Shown piece after piece: positions 32,642-42,866 of a stretch of DNA of 64,000 nucleotides (its first letter is position 1; every line of letters starts with the position of its first letter). The position numbers and the translations under genes were made by a program. The notes under the pieces were generated by a model. That model was given only the letters and a program-made list of their open reading frames with translations. It was not told the origin of the DNA and searched no databases. The DNA is from Swaminathania salitolerans (GTDB lineage Bacteria; Pseudomonadota; Alphaproteobacteria; Acetobacterales; Acetobacteraceae), in assembly GCF_025994315.1 (NCBI RefSeq), contig NZ_BAQE01000005.1; one strand, written 5' to 3'.

Positions 32642-35416
32642 TCAATAAAGCCCGCCCATGCCGATGTCACCCTGTGGCTGCGCATTCGGGGCCTGAAGTT
32701 TCTTCGAGTCCCCGGATGTCTCGCCACCGGAATCCGTGGACATGGCGGTACCGGATCCTCCTGCCATATCGCTTTCCGAATCGTAGAGATCCGTTCCCGT
32801 ATCGGCGGCGGTCAATGCCTCGGTGCCTGCACCGAAGCCATGAAGCGCGATGCTCATGCCCGGAACCTGATCGGCCTTGAAGCCATCGACCGCCATGAGG
32901 CGTCCGGTGTCGTAGCGGGCGAGGGTTATTCCCTCCGGAACCCGGAAATGCAGCTCAGGACGTCCCGCCAGCGCCACTTTCATGAAGCGGTTCCAGATGG
33001 GACCTGCGATTCGCCCACCCGTCTCGCTCTTGCCCAGGGATTGCGGCGTGTCGAAACCGACCCAGACCACAGTCACGATATCGGGAGAGAACCCGGCGAA
33101 CCAGGCATCCCGGAAATCCTGGCTCGTTCCGGTCTTGCCGGCGATCTCGCGCGTGATGTCCTTTCCGGCGATGGAACCGGTGCCACGCTTGATCACGTCC
33201 TGCATCATCGCGACGATCTGATAGGCGCTGTCCGCACTGGCGACCTGACGTCGCCCGTCGATCAGACGGGGCACCTCGATGCTGCCCGGAACCGGCTGGG
33301 CCTGAACGGGCTGAACCTGAGCGGGCTGAGTCCGGGAGCCGATGGGAGATGCCGGAGATGCTGCGGATGCGGGCTCCTTGCCGGGAGACGCCGGATCGCC
33401 TGCGCCCGGCTCTCCCGGGCGGGGGGCTTCCTCCTGCGAGGCCGGGGGCGGCTGCATCGCCGTCCCGAGCGTCAGCCCCTCCGGCTTCCACAGGACCGAG
33501 CCGTCCCGGTCGAGCACCGTGTCGATGAGGGAGGGCGTCACGAGATGCCCTCCCGAGGCGATCGTGGCATAGGCCGCCGCTTCCCGAAGCACGGTCGTTT
33601 CCACCGCGCCGAGTGCGGCGGGCAGAACATGCGGCATCTTCTCCACGAGGCCGATCGAGGTGGCCATGTCCGCAACCGATTTCATACCCAGATGCGCGGC
33701 AAGACGGATGGTCACGAGATTGCGGCTCTCACGCAGCGCGTCATGCAGCGTCGTCGGCCCCCAATTGTCCTTTTCGTAGTTTTTCGGATGCCAGTCGCCA
33801 TAGGAAACCGGAGCATCGTCGAATTTCTCGGAAGGAGGGATCCCCTGCTCCATGGCATCGAGATAGACGAAGGGTTTGAAAGACGATCCGGGCTGACGCA
33901 GCGCCTGGGTCGCGCGGTTGAACTGGGATTCTTTGAACGACCAGCCCCCGACCATGGCCAGGACGCGCCCCGTTCGCGCATCGAGACTGACGAGCGCCCC
34001 CTCGACCTTGGGCACCTGACGCACCGCAACGCGATCCGATCCCGCCTGGGGTTCGATCATGACGACTTCCCCGGTCGAGATGGCGCCGTGTCCGTGCAGC
34101 CAGCCCATATCCTTCGCCAGAATCTGCCCTTCCCGCGGCGTTTTGCCCTCGAGCCAGCCGACACGGCCCTGACCGGGAGACAGAACGACCGCAAGGCGCC
34201 ACTGATCGATCATCCCCGCAGGCGCTTTGACACCGGCCAGAGCGGTCGCCCAGTCCCCCATCGCATCTGCGGGCAGCGTGGCCACAGGCCCGCGCCAGTG
34301 CGCATGGCTGCGATCGTATTCCATCAGGCCCTGACGCAGGCTCTGGGTCGCGGCATCCTGCAATCTGCGGTTCAGACTCGTATGGACCTCCAGCCCGCCC
34401 TGCATGGCCTGTTCCGGCCCGTAGCGATCGATCAGCTGGCGCCGCACCTCGCTGCCGAACCATTCGGCATTCGCCAGCGGGCCGAATCGCTTCGCGTCGT
34501 GCGGAATGAGCGGTTCTTTCTGCCCGGCCTCCGCTGCCTCGCGGGAAATGGCATGAATCTCGGCCATGCGATCCAGCACCCAGTTGCGTCGTTCGATCGC
34601 GCGTTCGGGGTGGCGGTAGGGGTTGTAGTTTGCGGGCGATTTCGGCAGGGCGCCGAGAAAGGCCGCCTCGGCATCCGTCAGCTGGTCGAGACGCTTGTTG
34701 AAATAGGTCTGGGCCGCAGCAGCCACACCATAGGCGCCGTTCCCGAGATAGATACCGTTCAGATAGATCTCGAGAATCTTGTCCTTGCTGAGCGTCTGCT
34801 CGATCCGGAGCGCGAGAAGCGCCTCCTTTTCCTTGCGTTCGAGAGTCCGCGCATTGCTGTTGAGCAACATGTTGCGCGCGACCTGCTGGGTAATGGTCGA
34901 GGCGCCGAGCGCCCTGCGCCCGCGATGCGTCAGATTGGTCAGTTCGGCGCGGAGAATCGCCAGAGGGTCGAGCCCCCCATGGGTATAGAAGTTCTGGTCT
35001 TCCGGCGCGATGAACGCATTCTTGACCCGCTCGGGAATCGCCGAGATCGGGATATAGATCCGCCGCTCGGCGGCCAGCTCCGCCATGAGCCGGTCATCCG
35101 CGGTGTAGATACGGCTCACCGTGGGCGGCTGATAGGTCTTGAGCGTCTCGACGCTCGGCAGGTCCGAGGCGATCCGTTCGTATTCGTGCCAGAGGAACAG
35201 CCCTCCTCCGGCCGCGCCGATCAGGACGAGACCCGCCGCCACGGCAAGCCCCTGGCGCCAGCGGCGATATCGCGGGCCGCGGGGCGGACGGGCGCCACGA
35301 CCGGATGACGACCCGCCTCCCCCTGCAGGACGGCCGGCACCGCCGCCATCCGACGCGGCGGAGAACCAGACGAGGGGAGAATCTGCTGTCGAAAGGGCAG
35401 TAGAGGCGCGGATCAT
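32642..35416 (-). CDS. mrcA: Penicillin-binding protein 1A (bifunctional class A PBP)
   Basis: Peptidoglycan glycosyltransferase/transpeptidase, 924 residues. A Gly/Arg-rich cytoplasmic head is followed by a transmembrane helix (about 57-76). The GT51 domain has the catalytic Glu139 in APEDQNFYTHGG and ITQQVARNMLL. The transpeptidase domain has SSFK (Ser511, Lys514), SRN and a KTGTS motif in the last fifth. An insert between the SRN and KTGTS regions is rich in Pro, Ala and Glu, and the Gly/Ser-rich tail is unusually long. It lies 29 nt upstream of the prfB start but is an independent function. Confidence 0.95.
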   Translation of the reverse strand: MIRASTALSTADSPLVWFSAASDGGGAGRPAGGGGSSSGRGARPPRGPRYRRWRQGLAVAAGLVLIGAAGGGLFLWHEYERIASDLPSVETLKTYQPPTVSRIYTADDRLMAELAAERRIYIPISAIPERVKNAFIAPEDQNFYTHGGLDPLAILRAELTNLTHRGRRALGASTITQQVARNMLLNSNARTLERKEKEALLALRIEQTLSKDKILEIYLNGIYLGNGAYGVAAAAQTYFNKRLDQLTDAEAAFLGALPKSPANYNPYRHPERAIERRNWVLDRMAEIHAISREAAEAGQKEPLIPHDAKRFGPLANAEWFGSEVRRQLIDRYGPEQAMQGGLEVHTSLNRRLQDAATQSLRQGLMEYDRSHAHWRGPVATLPADAMGDWATALAGVKAPAGMIDQWRLAVVLSPGQGRVGWLEGKTPREGQILAKDMGWLHGHGAISTGEVVMIEPQAGSDRVAVRQVPKVEGALVSLDARTGRVLAMVGGWSFKESQFNRATQALRQPGSSFKPFVYLDAMEQGIPPSEKFDDAPVSYGDWHPKNYEKDNWGPTTLHDALRESRNLVTIRLAAHLGMKSVADMATSIGLVEKMPHVLPAALGAVETTVLREAAAYATIASGGHLVTPSLIDTVLDRDGSVLWKPEGLTLGTAMQPPPASQEEAPRPGEPGAGDPASPGKEPASAASPASPIGSRTQPAQVQPVQAQPVPGSIEVPRLIDGRRQVASADSAYQIVAMMQDVIKRGTGSIAGKDITREIAGKTGTSQDFRDAWFAGFSPDIVTVVWVGFDTPQSLGKSETGGRIAGPIWNRFMKVALAGRPELHFRVPEGITLARYDTGRLMAVDGFKADQVPGMSIALHGFGAGTEALTAADTGTDLYDSESDMAGGSGTAMSTDSGGETSGDSKKLQAPNAQPQGDIGMGGLY

Positions 35417-35514
35417 GACGTCCTCTCTAGCATTGTCCTTTCAGCACGTCGCCCCCGCAATCGCGTCCCGGGATTTCGGGCGGCAATCGCGCTTCCGCAG
35501 GCGGACCGCCCGCC

Positions 35515-36753
35515 TCACGAGGGCGCGGCCCCCTGCACGCCGACCTGGAGCATGAAAAGGGACGACCCTGCACACATCACGATGTGATCCCGCTTGGGAC
35601 CGGCGAAGGTGAGATTGGAGCATCCCTGCGGCAGGCGTATGCGTCCGATCAGCACGCCCCGCGGATTGAAGACGAAAACACCGCAAAGCCCGAGAGGACC
35701 GGTCACGCCACACCACAGATTGCCGAACACGTCCGCCCGGAAGCCATCCGGATTCATCTGGGCGCCCTGAAAGCGCATATCCGCAAATATCCGGCCGTTC
35801 GTCAGCGTATCGCCCTCTACGTCGTAGACATGGATCGCCTGATCGCCGCCCTTTTTCTGACCCGGCCCCGCAGGGGTCGACGCGATATAGAGCTTGCGGA
35901 AATCGGGCGAGAAAACGAGACCGTTCGGACAGGCGAGCGCGCGCTCGTCCAGAACGGCCTTCAATGTTCCGTCGGGCGCGAGGCGGAACACATGATCCTG
36001 CTGACGCCGTACGCCGCCGATCGCCCCGATCAGCTCACGCCCCACCTGCCACCTGATCCGGCCATCCGGATTGGTCGGCCCTCCCGGCTCGTCGGCATGA
36101 CCTTCGCTGATATTCGTCCCGTAACCGGGATCGGTAAACCAGACGCTGCCATCGGGATGGGGCACGACGTCGTTCGGGGAATTGAGCCCCTTGCCCTCGT
36201 AACGATCCGCCAGGACGGTGACGCTGCCGTCATGTTCCCAGCGCACCAGACGACGGAAAAAACCCTCGCAGGTCAGAAGTCGCCCCTGATAGTCGAAGCA
36301 ATTGCCGTTGGCAGAATAGCTGTCGGGACGGAACTGTGTGACCTCTCCCGTCTCCCATATATAGCGCAGCGCCCGGGACTGCACGACATCGCTGAAGACC
36401 AGATAGCGTCCCTCGCTGCTCCATGCCGGCCCTTCGGTCCAGTCTCCCTTGTTCCAGATGCGCCGTATGGGTGCCGCGAAATAGGTCAGATCGCGAAAGG
36501 CCGGATCGAGCGCGATCACATCGGGATCGGGAAAAAAAGCGGGTCCGGCCTGCGCGCCCCATTGTCGCGGCGGCTGGCTGATCACGGTCGGCGGACTGGC
36601 GCGCATTGTCTCCGTTGCCGCTTCCGCGTGCCTGACGGGGCCGAGAACACGGCCCACAGTCCCGCCGAAGGCACCTCCGAGGGCGGCAGTCAGGAGCTTG
36701 CGACGACGAAAGACCGATCCGCCTGGCGGATCCTGCGGAACAGGGGATGTCAT
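35515..36753 (-). CDS. Exported SMP-30/gluconolactonase-like protein
   Basis: Beta-propeller lactonase-type protein, 412 residues. The N-terminus has a Tat-like signal (FRRRKLLTAALGGAFGG), so it probably folds before export. Signature segments are DWTEGPAWSSEGRYLVFSDV, GLNSPNDVVPHPDGSVWFTDPGYG, CPNGLVFSPDFRKLYIAST and PQGCSNLTFAGPKRDHIVM, which supply the metal-binding Glu, Asn and Asp of the family. Periplasmic hydrolysis of glucono-delta-lactone would fit the incomplete sugar oxidation of acetic acid bacteria, but the substrate is inferred. The start at ATG 36753 has GGAGA 8 nt upstream. Divergent from pgm. Confidence 0.87.
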   Translation of the reverse strand: MTSPVPQDPPGGSVFRRRKLLTAALGGAFGGTVGRVLGPVRHAEAATETMRASPPTVISQPPRQWGAQAGPAFFPDPDVIALDPAFRDLTYFAAPIRRIWNKGDWTEGPAWSSEGRYLVFSDVVQSRALRYIWETGEVTQFRPDSYSANGNCFDYQGRLLTCEGFFRRLVRWEHDGSVTVLADRYEGKGLNSPNDVVPHPDGSVWFTDPGYGTNISEGHADEPGGPTNPDGRIRWQVGRELIGAIGGVRRQQDHVFRLAPDGTLKAVLDERALACPNGLVFSPDFRKLYIASTPAGPGQKKGGDQAIHVYDVEGDTLTNGRIFADMRFQGAQMNPDGFRADVFGNLWCGVTGPLGLCGVFVFNPRGVLIGRIRLPQGCSNLTFAGPKRDHIVMCAGSSLFMLQVGVQGAAPS

Positions 36754-36957
36754 GACTGTATCTCCGGAAAGCATAACCCTGCCATCATGCGCCAGCCGCA
36801 GCCGACCGACGATCAAGATTCTGTCAGAAAGTTCATCCCTGCCTCAAATCGACCGCCTTCATGGGTCATCTGACCGAAACCCCGGGATTGACTCGCCCTT
36901 TCGCAGCGGTTTCACCTGAAGAGATCCCACCGTTTTTCGATCGAGGACCGTGTTTCC

Positions 36958-38628
36958 ATGACTTCCGTAAGCCCTCTCGCCGGCAAGACACTGCCACCGT
37001 CCGATCTTGCGGATATTCCGGCCCTGATCAGCGCGTATTACAACCGCAAGCCGGACCCGGCCATCGCGACCCAGCGTGTCTCGTTCGGAACGTCGGGGCA
37101 TCGCGGCTCCTCGCTCCATACCAGCTTCAACGAGAACCATATTCTCGCCATCTGCGAGGCAATCTGCCGCCATCGCAAGGAACGGGGCATCGACGGGCCT
37201 TTGTTCATCGGCATCGATTCCCATGCCCTGTCCGAACCGGCGCAGCGTTCGGCGATCGAGGTCTTCGCCGCGCATGGCGTGGAGGTACGCATCGATGCCA
37301 ACGGGCGTTTCACCCCGACCCCGGTCGTCTCGCATGCGATCCTCTCCTACAACAGGGGGCGCGATACGGGTCTGGCCGACGGCGTGGTCATCACCCCGTC
37401 GCATAATCCGCCAGTCGATGGCGGTTTCAAATACAATCCCCCCCATGGCGGTCCCGCCGATACCGACATCACGGGAACCATCCAGACCATGGCCAATGCG
37501 TTCCTGACGTCCGGCCTTCAGGATGTCCGCCGCCTGCCCTATGAGGAGGCGCGCCGCGCCGATTGCGTGCAGGGCCATGATTTCATCACGCCCTATGTCG
37601 AGGATCTGGGCGCAGTGATCGACATGGAGGCGATCCGCAACGCGCCGATCCGTATCGGCATCGACCCGCTGGGCGGTGCCGCTCTGGATTACTGGCCTGC
37701 GATCATCCGGCGCTACGATCTGAAGGCCACGATCGTCAGCGATGCGCTCGATCCGGCTTTCGGATTCATGACGGCCGACTGGGATGGACAGATCCGCATG
37801 GATTGCTCCTCCCCCTATGCGATGGCACGTCTGATCGGCATGGGGTCGCAATTCGATGTCGCTTTCGCGACCGATACCGATGCGGATCGGCACGGCATCG
37901 TCGCCCGTCCCGACGGGTTGATGAACCCGAATCACTATCTGGCCGTGGCCATCTGGTATCTCTTCACCCATCGCAAGGCCTGGCCCGCGACCGCCAGGAT
38001 CGGCAAGACGCTGGTCAGCTCGGCCCTGATCGACCGCGTCGCGAACAGGATCGGACGCTCTGTCGTCGAAGTGCCGGTCGGGTTCAAATGGTTCGTCGAC
38101 GGTCTTTATGACGGCACGCTCGGTTTCGGCGGCGAGGAGAGCGCAGGCGCCTCTTTCCTCCGGCAGGACGGCAGCGTCTGGTCGACGGACAAGGACGGGC
38201 TCATTCTCGGCCTTCTCGCTGCCGAGATCACCGCAGTCACGGGAAAGACGCCGGCAGAGCATTATCATGCCCTGACGGCCGAACTGGGCGCCCCCTTCTA
38301 CCAGCGGATCGATGCGGCGGCGAACCCGGCACAGAAAGCCATCCTGTCGAAGCTCACCCCGGAGCAGCTTCCCATGACCCATCTGGCCGGAGACGCGGTG
38401 ACCGCCAAGCTCACGCGTGCGCCGGGCAACGATGCGCCGATCGGCGGTCTCAAGGTCACCACGGAAAACGGCTGGTTTGCCGCGCGCCCCTCGGGGACGG
38501 AAGATGTCTACAAGATCTATGCCGAGAGCTTCGTCAGCGAGGCCCATCTGCGTCAGATCCAGACCGACGCCCAGTCGGCCATTTCCGCATTGTTCGCGCA
38601 AAAGACCGATGCGCGCCCGGAAAACTGA
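36958..38628 (+). CDS. pgm: Phosphoglucomutase (alpha-D-glucose phosphate-specific)
   Basis: Interconverts glucose-1-phosphate and glucose-6-phosphate. The 556 residues carry all four family motifs: the phosphoserine loop TPSHNPP (Ser148), the metal loop DTDADRHG, the sugar-binding GEESAGAS and the phosphate-binding RPSGTEDVYKIYAES. Length fits the Pgm (COG0033) family. GAGGA lies 10 nt before the ATG. It would supply glucose-1-phosphate for UDP-glucose and cellulose or exopolysaccharide synthesis. Divergent from the gluconolactonase-like gene; the 204-bp gap contains both promoters, with a TTGACT at 36887-36892. Confidence 0.96.
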   Translation: MTSVSPLAGKTLPPSDLADIPALISAYYNRKPDPAIATQRVSFGTSGHRGSSLHTSFNENHILAICEAICRHRKERGIDGPLFIGIDSHALSEPAQRSAIEVFAAHGVEVRIDANGRFTPTPVVSHAILSYNRGRDTGLADGVVITPSHNPPVDGGFKYNPPHGGPADTDITGTIQTMANAFLTSGLQDVRRLPYEEARRADCVQGHDFITPYVEDLGAVIDMEAIRNAPIRIGIDPLGGAALDYWPAIIRRYDLKATIVSDALDPAFGFMTADWDGQIRMDCSSPYAMARLIGMGSQFDVAFATDTDADRHGIVARPDGLMNPNHYLAVAIWYLFTHRKAWPATARIGKTLVSSALIDRVANRIGRSVVEVPVGFKWFVDGLYDGTLGFGGEESAGASFLRQDGSVWSTDKDGLILGLLAAEITAVTGKTPAEHYHALTAELGAPFYQRIDAAANPAQKAILSKLTPEQLPMTHLAGDAVTAKLTRAPGNDAPIGGLKVTTENGWFAARPSGTEDVYKIYAESFVSEAHLRQIQTDAQSAISALFAQKTDARPEN

Positions 38629-38756
38629 CGCGCGCCCGGGGCGCCCTCCTTGCGCGCCCCCCTCCCGGCCTTCTCACCCGGGGGTTTTCGCAACCAGCGG
38701 ATGACGAAAACCCCGGGAAGACAGAAGGCACGGGACAACGGACAGAAAGGGTCGGT

Positions 38757-40454
38757 ATGCGCTTCTCGCGACATCTCGTCACGCTCACGGTACTCTCGCT
38801 TTTCGGCGCCCTGCCTCAGGGGCGAACCACAGCCCTCGCAGCCGTTGCGCCGCCCGGGCGGACGGACGGGCAATTACCGGGCCCGACGTGTGATAAAGAG
38901 ATCGAGATCGACACGCGCGCCGCCGGGTCGCCCTTCGTTCACAGCTGGGAGAAAAGCTTCGGATCGGATCGCGCGGATATGGTCCTGACGGAAGGCTATC
39001 TCAGGAATGCCGACCGCGCGCGTGCAGCCACGGGTTTCGGTTATGTGCGGTTCCACGGGATTTTCGATGACAGCATGGGAATCGTGATACCGGACGGAAC
39101 CGGTGGCGTGCGCTATAATTTCCGCAAGATCGATGCCGTCTATGACAGTCTCCTGCGCCATCATCTCCGGCCTTATGTCGAGCTTTCCTTCATGCCCAGC
39201 CTGCTCGGCAGCAATCCGCTTCGTCGCAATGGCGGTCTGGAACCGCTCACGAAAACCGGCGAGAACGAACCCGCAAGACCGGTCACCGATTTCAGCAAGG
39301 GAACGCTCTGGTATCGGGCCAATGTGACGCCCCCGGCACGCATGGCGGAATGGAACGCCCTCATCCATGCCTTCGTCACCCATCTCGAGACACGATACGG
39401 TCGGGAGGAAATCCGGCGCTGGCCGTTCGAGGTCTGGAACGAGCCGGATCAGGCGACATGGACGGGCACGCCGCGCATGGCCAGCTATTTCGCCCTGTAT
39501 GACAATACGGCACGCACCATCAAGAGCGTCGATCCGGCCCTGAAGGTCGGCGGCCCCGCAACCGGGGCAATACACTGGGTCAGGGAATTCACCGACCATG
39601 TGGCCCGGGCGCATGTTCCCGCAGATTTCGTCTCGACCCATATCTATGCGAACGATCCGCCCGCTCTGCTTCGCCTCCCTTCCTCGCCCCGGAATACAGG
39701 CAATACCGTCTGCGATGCGACGCGCCACGCCCGGGAGATCGTCGATCGTTCCGCCCGCCCCGGCCTGCCGCTCTATATCTCCGAATTCGGTGCCGACTGG
39801 GACATTCACAACGGCAGCGCGGATCGTCCCTGGATCGCTCCCTGGCTGGCCGAGACGATCCGGGACTGCGACGGTCTCGCTCCCCTCATGTCCTACTGGA
39901 CGTTTTCCGATGATTTCGAGGAGCAGGGCATCATGGAAAACGAGCTGCCCGGGGCCTATGGCCTGCTGAGCACGCATGGCATCCCCAAACCCGCTTTCAA
40001 CGCTTTCGCCCTGCTTCACCGTCTGGGCACGCAGCGCCTGAAGACCCCCTCGAATGCCGATATTCTCGCAACGCGACGCAGGTCGGGCACACTCGCCCTG
40101 GCCTTGTGGAACCGTGACAACGCGCGAGAAAAGACGGTCGCCCTCAGGCTCGAGGGCGTGTCGGACACCACGCAGGCACGGATCGTGATTCTGGATCGCG
40201 ATCATGGAACGGCCACTGCACGCTTCGACGCCATGGGGCGCCCCGACACCCCGACAGAGGCTCAGGCCCGAGCCCTGAGATCGGCAGCCCGTCTGCCGTC
40301 ACCCCGGACCGCCCCCGAATGCAGGGCGGCGGATCGCTGCGTCGTGACCCTGCCACCGGAGAGCCTCGCCCTGCTTGAGATTCCCGCGCAGGGTTCTCGC
40401 CGGAACGTGTCCTCGCCTGACGCGACCGATCACTCCCGGGCCGATCACTCATAG
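38757..40454 (+). CDS. Secreted glycoside hydrolase, GH39-like (beta-xylosidase type)
   Basis: Exported (alpha/beta)8-barrel hydrolase, 565 residues with a signal peptide ending near residue 29. The barrel shows RFHGIFDDSMGIV, WNALIHAFVTHLETRYG, the acid/base Glu229 in FEVWNEPD, STHIYANDPP, and the nucleophile Glu343 in LYISEFGADWD. The C-terminal 130 residues are a beta-sandwich-like domain common in GH39. Xylosidase is the best guess; other GH39 activities are known, including on exopolysaccharides. It follows pgm by 128 nt and its 3' end overlaps the convergent receptor gene by 10 bp. Confidence 0.83.
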   Translation: MRFSRHLVTLTVLSLFGALPQGRTTALAAVAPPGRTDGQLPGPTCDKEIEIDTRAAGSPFVHSWEKSFGSDRADMVLTEGYLRNADRARAATGFGYVRFHGIFDDSMGIVIPDGTGGVRYNFRKIDAVYDSLLRHHLRPYVELSFMPSLLGSNPLRRNGGLEPLTKTGENEPARPVTDFSKGTLWYRANVTPPARMAEWNALIHAFVTHLETRYGREEIRRWPFEVWNEPDQATWTGTPRMASYFALYDNTARTIKSVDPALKVGGPATGAIHWVREFTDHVARAHVPADFVSTHIYANDPPALLRLPSSPRNTGNTVCDATRHAREIVDRSARPGLPLYISEFGADWDIHNGSADRPWIAPWLAETIRDCDGLAPLMSYWTFSDDFEEQGIMENELPGAYGLLSTHGIPKPAFNAFALLHRLGTQRLKTPSNADILATRRRSGTLALALWNRDNAREKTVALRLEGVSDTTQARIVILDRDHGTATARFDAMGRPDTPTEAQARALRSAARLPSPRTAPECRAADRCVVTLPPESLALLEIPAQGSRRNVSSPDATDHSRADHS

Positions 40455-42748
40455 GTTGCGGACAGACCGACGATCGCCGCGAAACCGGAGCCGATCTCAT
40501 AGGTCGGCTGCGACCCGGCAAGCCGACTGCCGAACACGCCGCGCTGGGGTCTGGCCGCCGCCGTGTAGCCGTAAACAGACGAGAGATAATGCTGATCGGT
40601 CACGTTGATCAGGTTCAGCTGGAGAGAGGGCGCAACACGCCCGATCTTCGGCAGCCTCCGTCCGAGAGAGAGATCGGCCGTCATATAGGCGGGAATACCC
40701 TGATCGTTCATGAGCGTGGCGTATTGCGCATCGGAATAGCGGAAATTGAACGTTCCGAAATTGGCTCCGTCATCGTAACTCAGCCCGAAATTCGCTAGGA
40801 ATCTGGGCGCGCCGGGCTCCTGCTTGCCTTTGGTCGGCAGATAGTCACCCTGATAGGCAATGTTGTTGCCGATCCTGCTTTTCATGAACTGGCCGGACGC
40901 ATGCAGACTGAGCCCATGCCAGGGGCGCGTCCCCAGCTCGAGCTGCACACCGTCCGCCGACTGCCCGCCCGCATCGATCGCCTGTGAAATCAGGTTCGTC
41001 GTTCCGGGAACGTAGCTCGTACTCGTGATCTGGTGATGGGTCATGTTGTAGTGGAAATAGGCGAGATTGGCGATCAGGGCGCCGGAATAGCGATAGCCGA
41101 TTTCCTCCCCGATCATGTATTCCGGCTCGTATGGGTCGAGCGGCCGGGATTGCGGCCTGCCCGTGAACACGGAATAGGTCGAGACCTGCGAGGACAGGGT
41201 ATTGGGCATGCGATACCCTGTGGTCCCGTTGACATAGATCTGATGCGCGTCGGCGAAACGGTAGCTGAGCAGGATCTGGGGCACCGGGACGAAGACATTG
41301 CGCACGGATTTGTAGGGATCGGCTCCGGGCAGGTCCATCGTGTATTGTCGGCTGACCATGGCCGTTTTCAGCCCTGCATCCACGGTCAGCTTCCCGCCGA
41401 GAAGACTGATCCGGTCGTTGAGCGCGATGGCGTTGAGCTGTTGCATCGCATTCTGCGCGTCTTCGGTCAGGCGCCTTCCGCCGAAAACCGTCAGATATCC
41501 CGAAGACCGCGTCCATTGGCCCTGGGCGCTGAGCGGATAATAATAACGCTCCACCGCCTGGTTCGCATAGGAATACCAGTAGGAAACGCTGAGCGTATTG
41601 AAGGATTTCTGCCAGCGACCGACAAGGCTGAGACCCGATGAGATCGTGAACCAGGGATTGTTCACCACGGCCTGGATCCTCCGGGAGGAGGGCGGATAAC
41701 CGTCGAGATGATCGTAGCGCTGCGTGCCCAGATACCCGTTCGATACGGGAACCGGCGTACCCCAGCTGTAAGGTCCGTTGAACCGGACCGAATAGGCGGT
41801 GGCGTCGAGCGAGAGACCATGAGCGAAGGCGAAATGGTTCTTGAGTGCACCGAAGACGGTGCCGGTATTGGATTTGTAGATCTGGTAATAGCCCGGCGAC
41901 GTCGGATCGGTATTGGCCGTGTATCCTATGCCGTATTGCTGCCACTGCGCCTGGGTCGGATAGAGCCAGGATGTCTGGTCGGCCTTGGTGTAGCCGAAGA
42001 CCAGCTCGGACTCGCTCTTGTGGCCCCATTGACGCGTCAGGGCAGCATCCATATGCCACCGGCTCACCGATCCGGGGCCACGCCAGAGATTGCCGCTGGA
42101 ATACGAACCCGAGACGAAGCCGTAAACCTTGCTGTGTCCGATCTCTCCGGTATCGAAACGGACGAATTCCTTGTTCACGCTGCGCGTTCCGCCCGAGGCC
42201 TGACCAAAAAGCACCGGATGGGTCGCGGGCCGACGCAGGCTCATGCTGATCTGGGCTCCGACAGCATTATAGACCGGCGCATTCATATCGGACGATCCCT
42301 GCATGACCGAAATGGCCCCCATGTTCTCGGGATCGACCATGGACGTCGTATAGACGCTGTAGGTAAACGGATTGGCGGCAGGAATCCCCTCATAGATCAC
42401 TCCGATCTCCGTCCGGTCCAGTCCGCGGATATGGAAGGATTCGAACGATGTCGTCAGAGGGCCCTGGCTCGAGGCGACGACGCCGGGCAGGTTGGCAATC
42501 AGCCCGGCAGGGGTAGACATGGGCGATTGCTTCGAGATGAAGTCCGAGGTCAGGGTGCTGACGGTCTTGGGCACGGTATGCACGACCATCATCCCTCCAC
42601 CGGCCTGATGATGGCGTGCCGTGACCCGTACATGCTCGACCGGAGCCTTGTCGGCCGGACGCAGTGCCGGGGGAGGTTCGGAACCACGAGCGAGTGCAGA
42701 AGAAAGATACCCGAAAGCGAGTATCGTCGAAGAAAGAAAATATCTCAT
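40445..42748 (-). CDS. TonB-dependent outer-membrane receptor
   Basis: Beta-barrel receptor of 767 residues. The signal peptide is residues 1-20; a likely TonB box is VEHVRVTA (about 37-44). The plug domain contains PAGLIANLPGVVASSQGPLTTSFESFHIRGLDRTEIGVIYEGIPAANPF, and the barrel ends YEIGSGFAAIVGLSATYE. There are no neighbouring siderophore genes. The 3' overlap with a secreted glycosidase gene and the absence of an iron-box point, weakly, to a sugar or other organic ligand. A putative promoter/operator lies at 42836-42866. Confidence 0.92.
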   Translation of the reverse strand: MRYFLSSTILAFGYLSSALARGSEPPPALRPADKAPVEHVRVTARHHQAGGGMMVVHTVPKTVSTLTSDFISKQSPMSTPAGLIANLPGVVASSQGPLTTSFESFHIRGLDRTEIGVIYEGIPAANPFTYSVYTTSMVDPENMGAISVMQGSSDMNAPVYNAVGAQISMSLRRPATHPVLFGQASGGTRSVNKEFVRFDTGEIGHSKVYGFVSGSYSSGNLWRGPGSVSRWHMDAALTRQWGHKSESELVFGYTKADQTSWLYPTQAQWQQYGIGYTANTDPTSPGYYQIYKSNTGTVFGALKNHFAFAHGLSLDATAYSVRFNGPYSWGTPVPVSNGYLGTQRYDHLDGYPPSSRRIQAVVNNPWFTISSGLSLVGRWQKSFNTLSVSYWYSYANQAVERYYYPLSAQGQWTRSSGYLTVFGGRRLTEDAQNAMQQLNAIALNDRISLLGGKLTVDAGLKTAMVSRQYTMDLPGADPYKSVRNVFVPVPQILLSYRFADAHQIYVNGTTGYRMPNTLSSQVSTYSVFTGRPQSRPLDPYEPEYMIGEEIGYRYSGALIANLAYFHYNMTHHQITSTSYVPGTTNLISQAIDAGGQSADGVQLELGTRPWHGLSLHASGQFMKSRIGNNIAYQGDYLPTKGKQEPGAPRFLANFGLSYDDGANFGTFNFRYSDAQYATLMNDQGIPAYMTADLSLGRRLPKIGRVAPSLQLNLINVTDQHYLSSVYGYTAAARPQRGVFGSRLAGSQPTYEIGSGFAAIVGLSATYE

Positions 42749-42835
42749 CGCAGAATCCGGCTGAACAGGAAAAACCCGGATTAGGCAGAAATATGCATTC
42801 CTTCTACCGATTCAGATAAATTTCATATCGGTGAC

Positions 42836-42866
42836 AGTATAATATTCACGAACGACACATGAATAT
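42836..42866 (-). promoter_or_regulatory. Possible promoter and inverted repeat upstream of the TonB-dependent receptor
   Basis: Minus-strand TATACT (42841-42836) is preceded by a perfect 7-bp inverted repeat, ATATTCA (42842-42848) with TGAATAT (42860-42866) and an 11-bp spacer, covering the expected -35. The surrounding 110 bp are notably AT-rich. The repeat could be the operator for the receptor gene; the -35 itself is weak. Confidence 0.35.

Noticed and set aside
32618..35308. An 896-codon plus-strand frame opposite the penicillin-binding protein gene
   Set aside because: Same antisense effect; the minus-strand gene has all catalytic motifs of a class A PBP.
36859..38601. A 580-codon minus-strand frame opposite pgm
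   Set aside because: Pgm on the plus strand has all four family motifs; the opposite frame has none.
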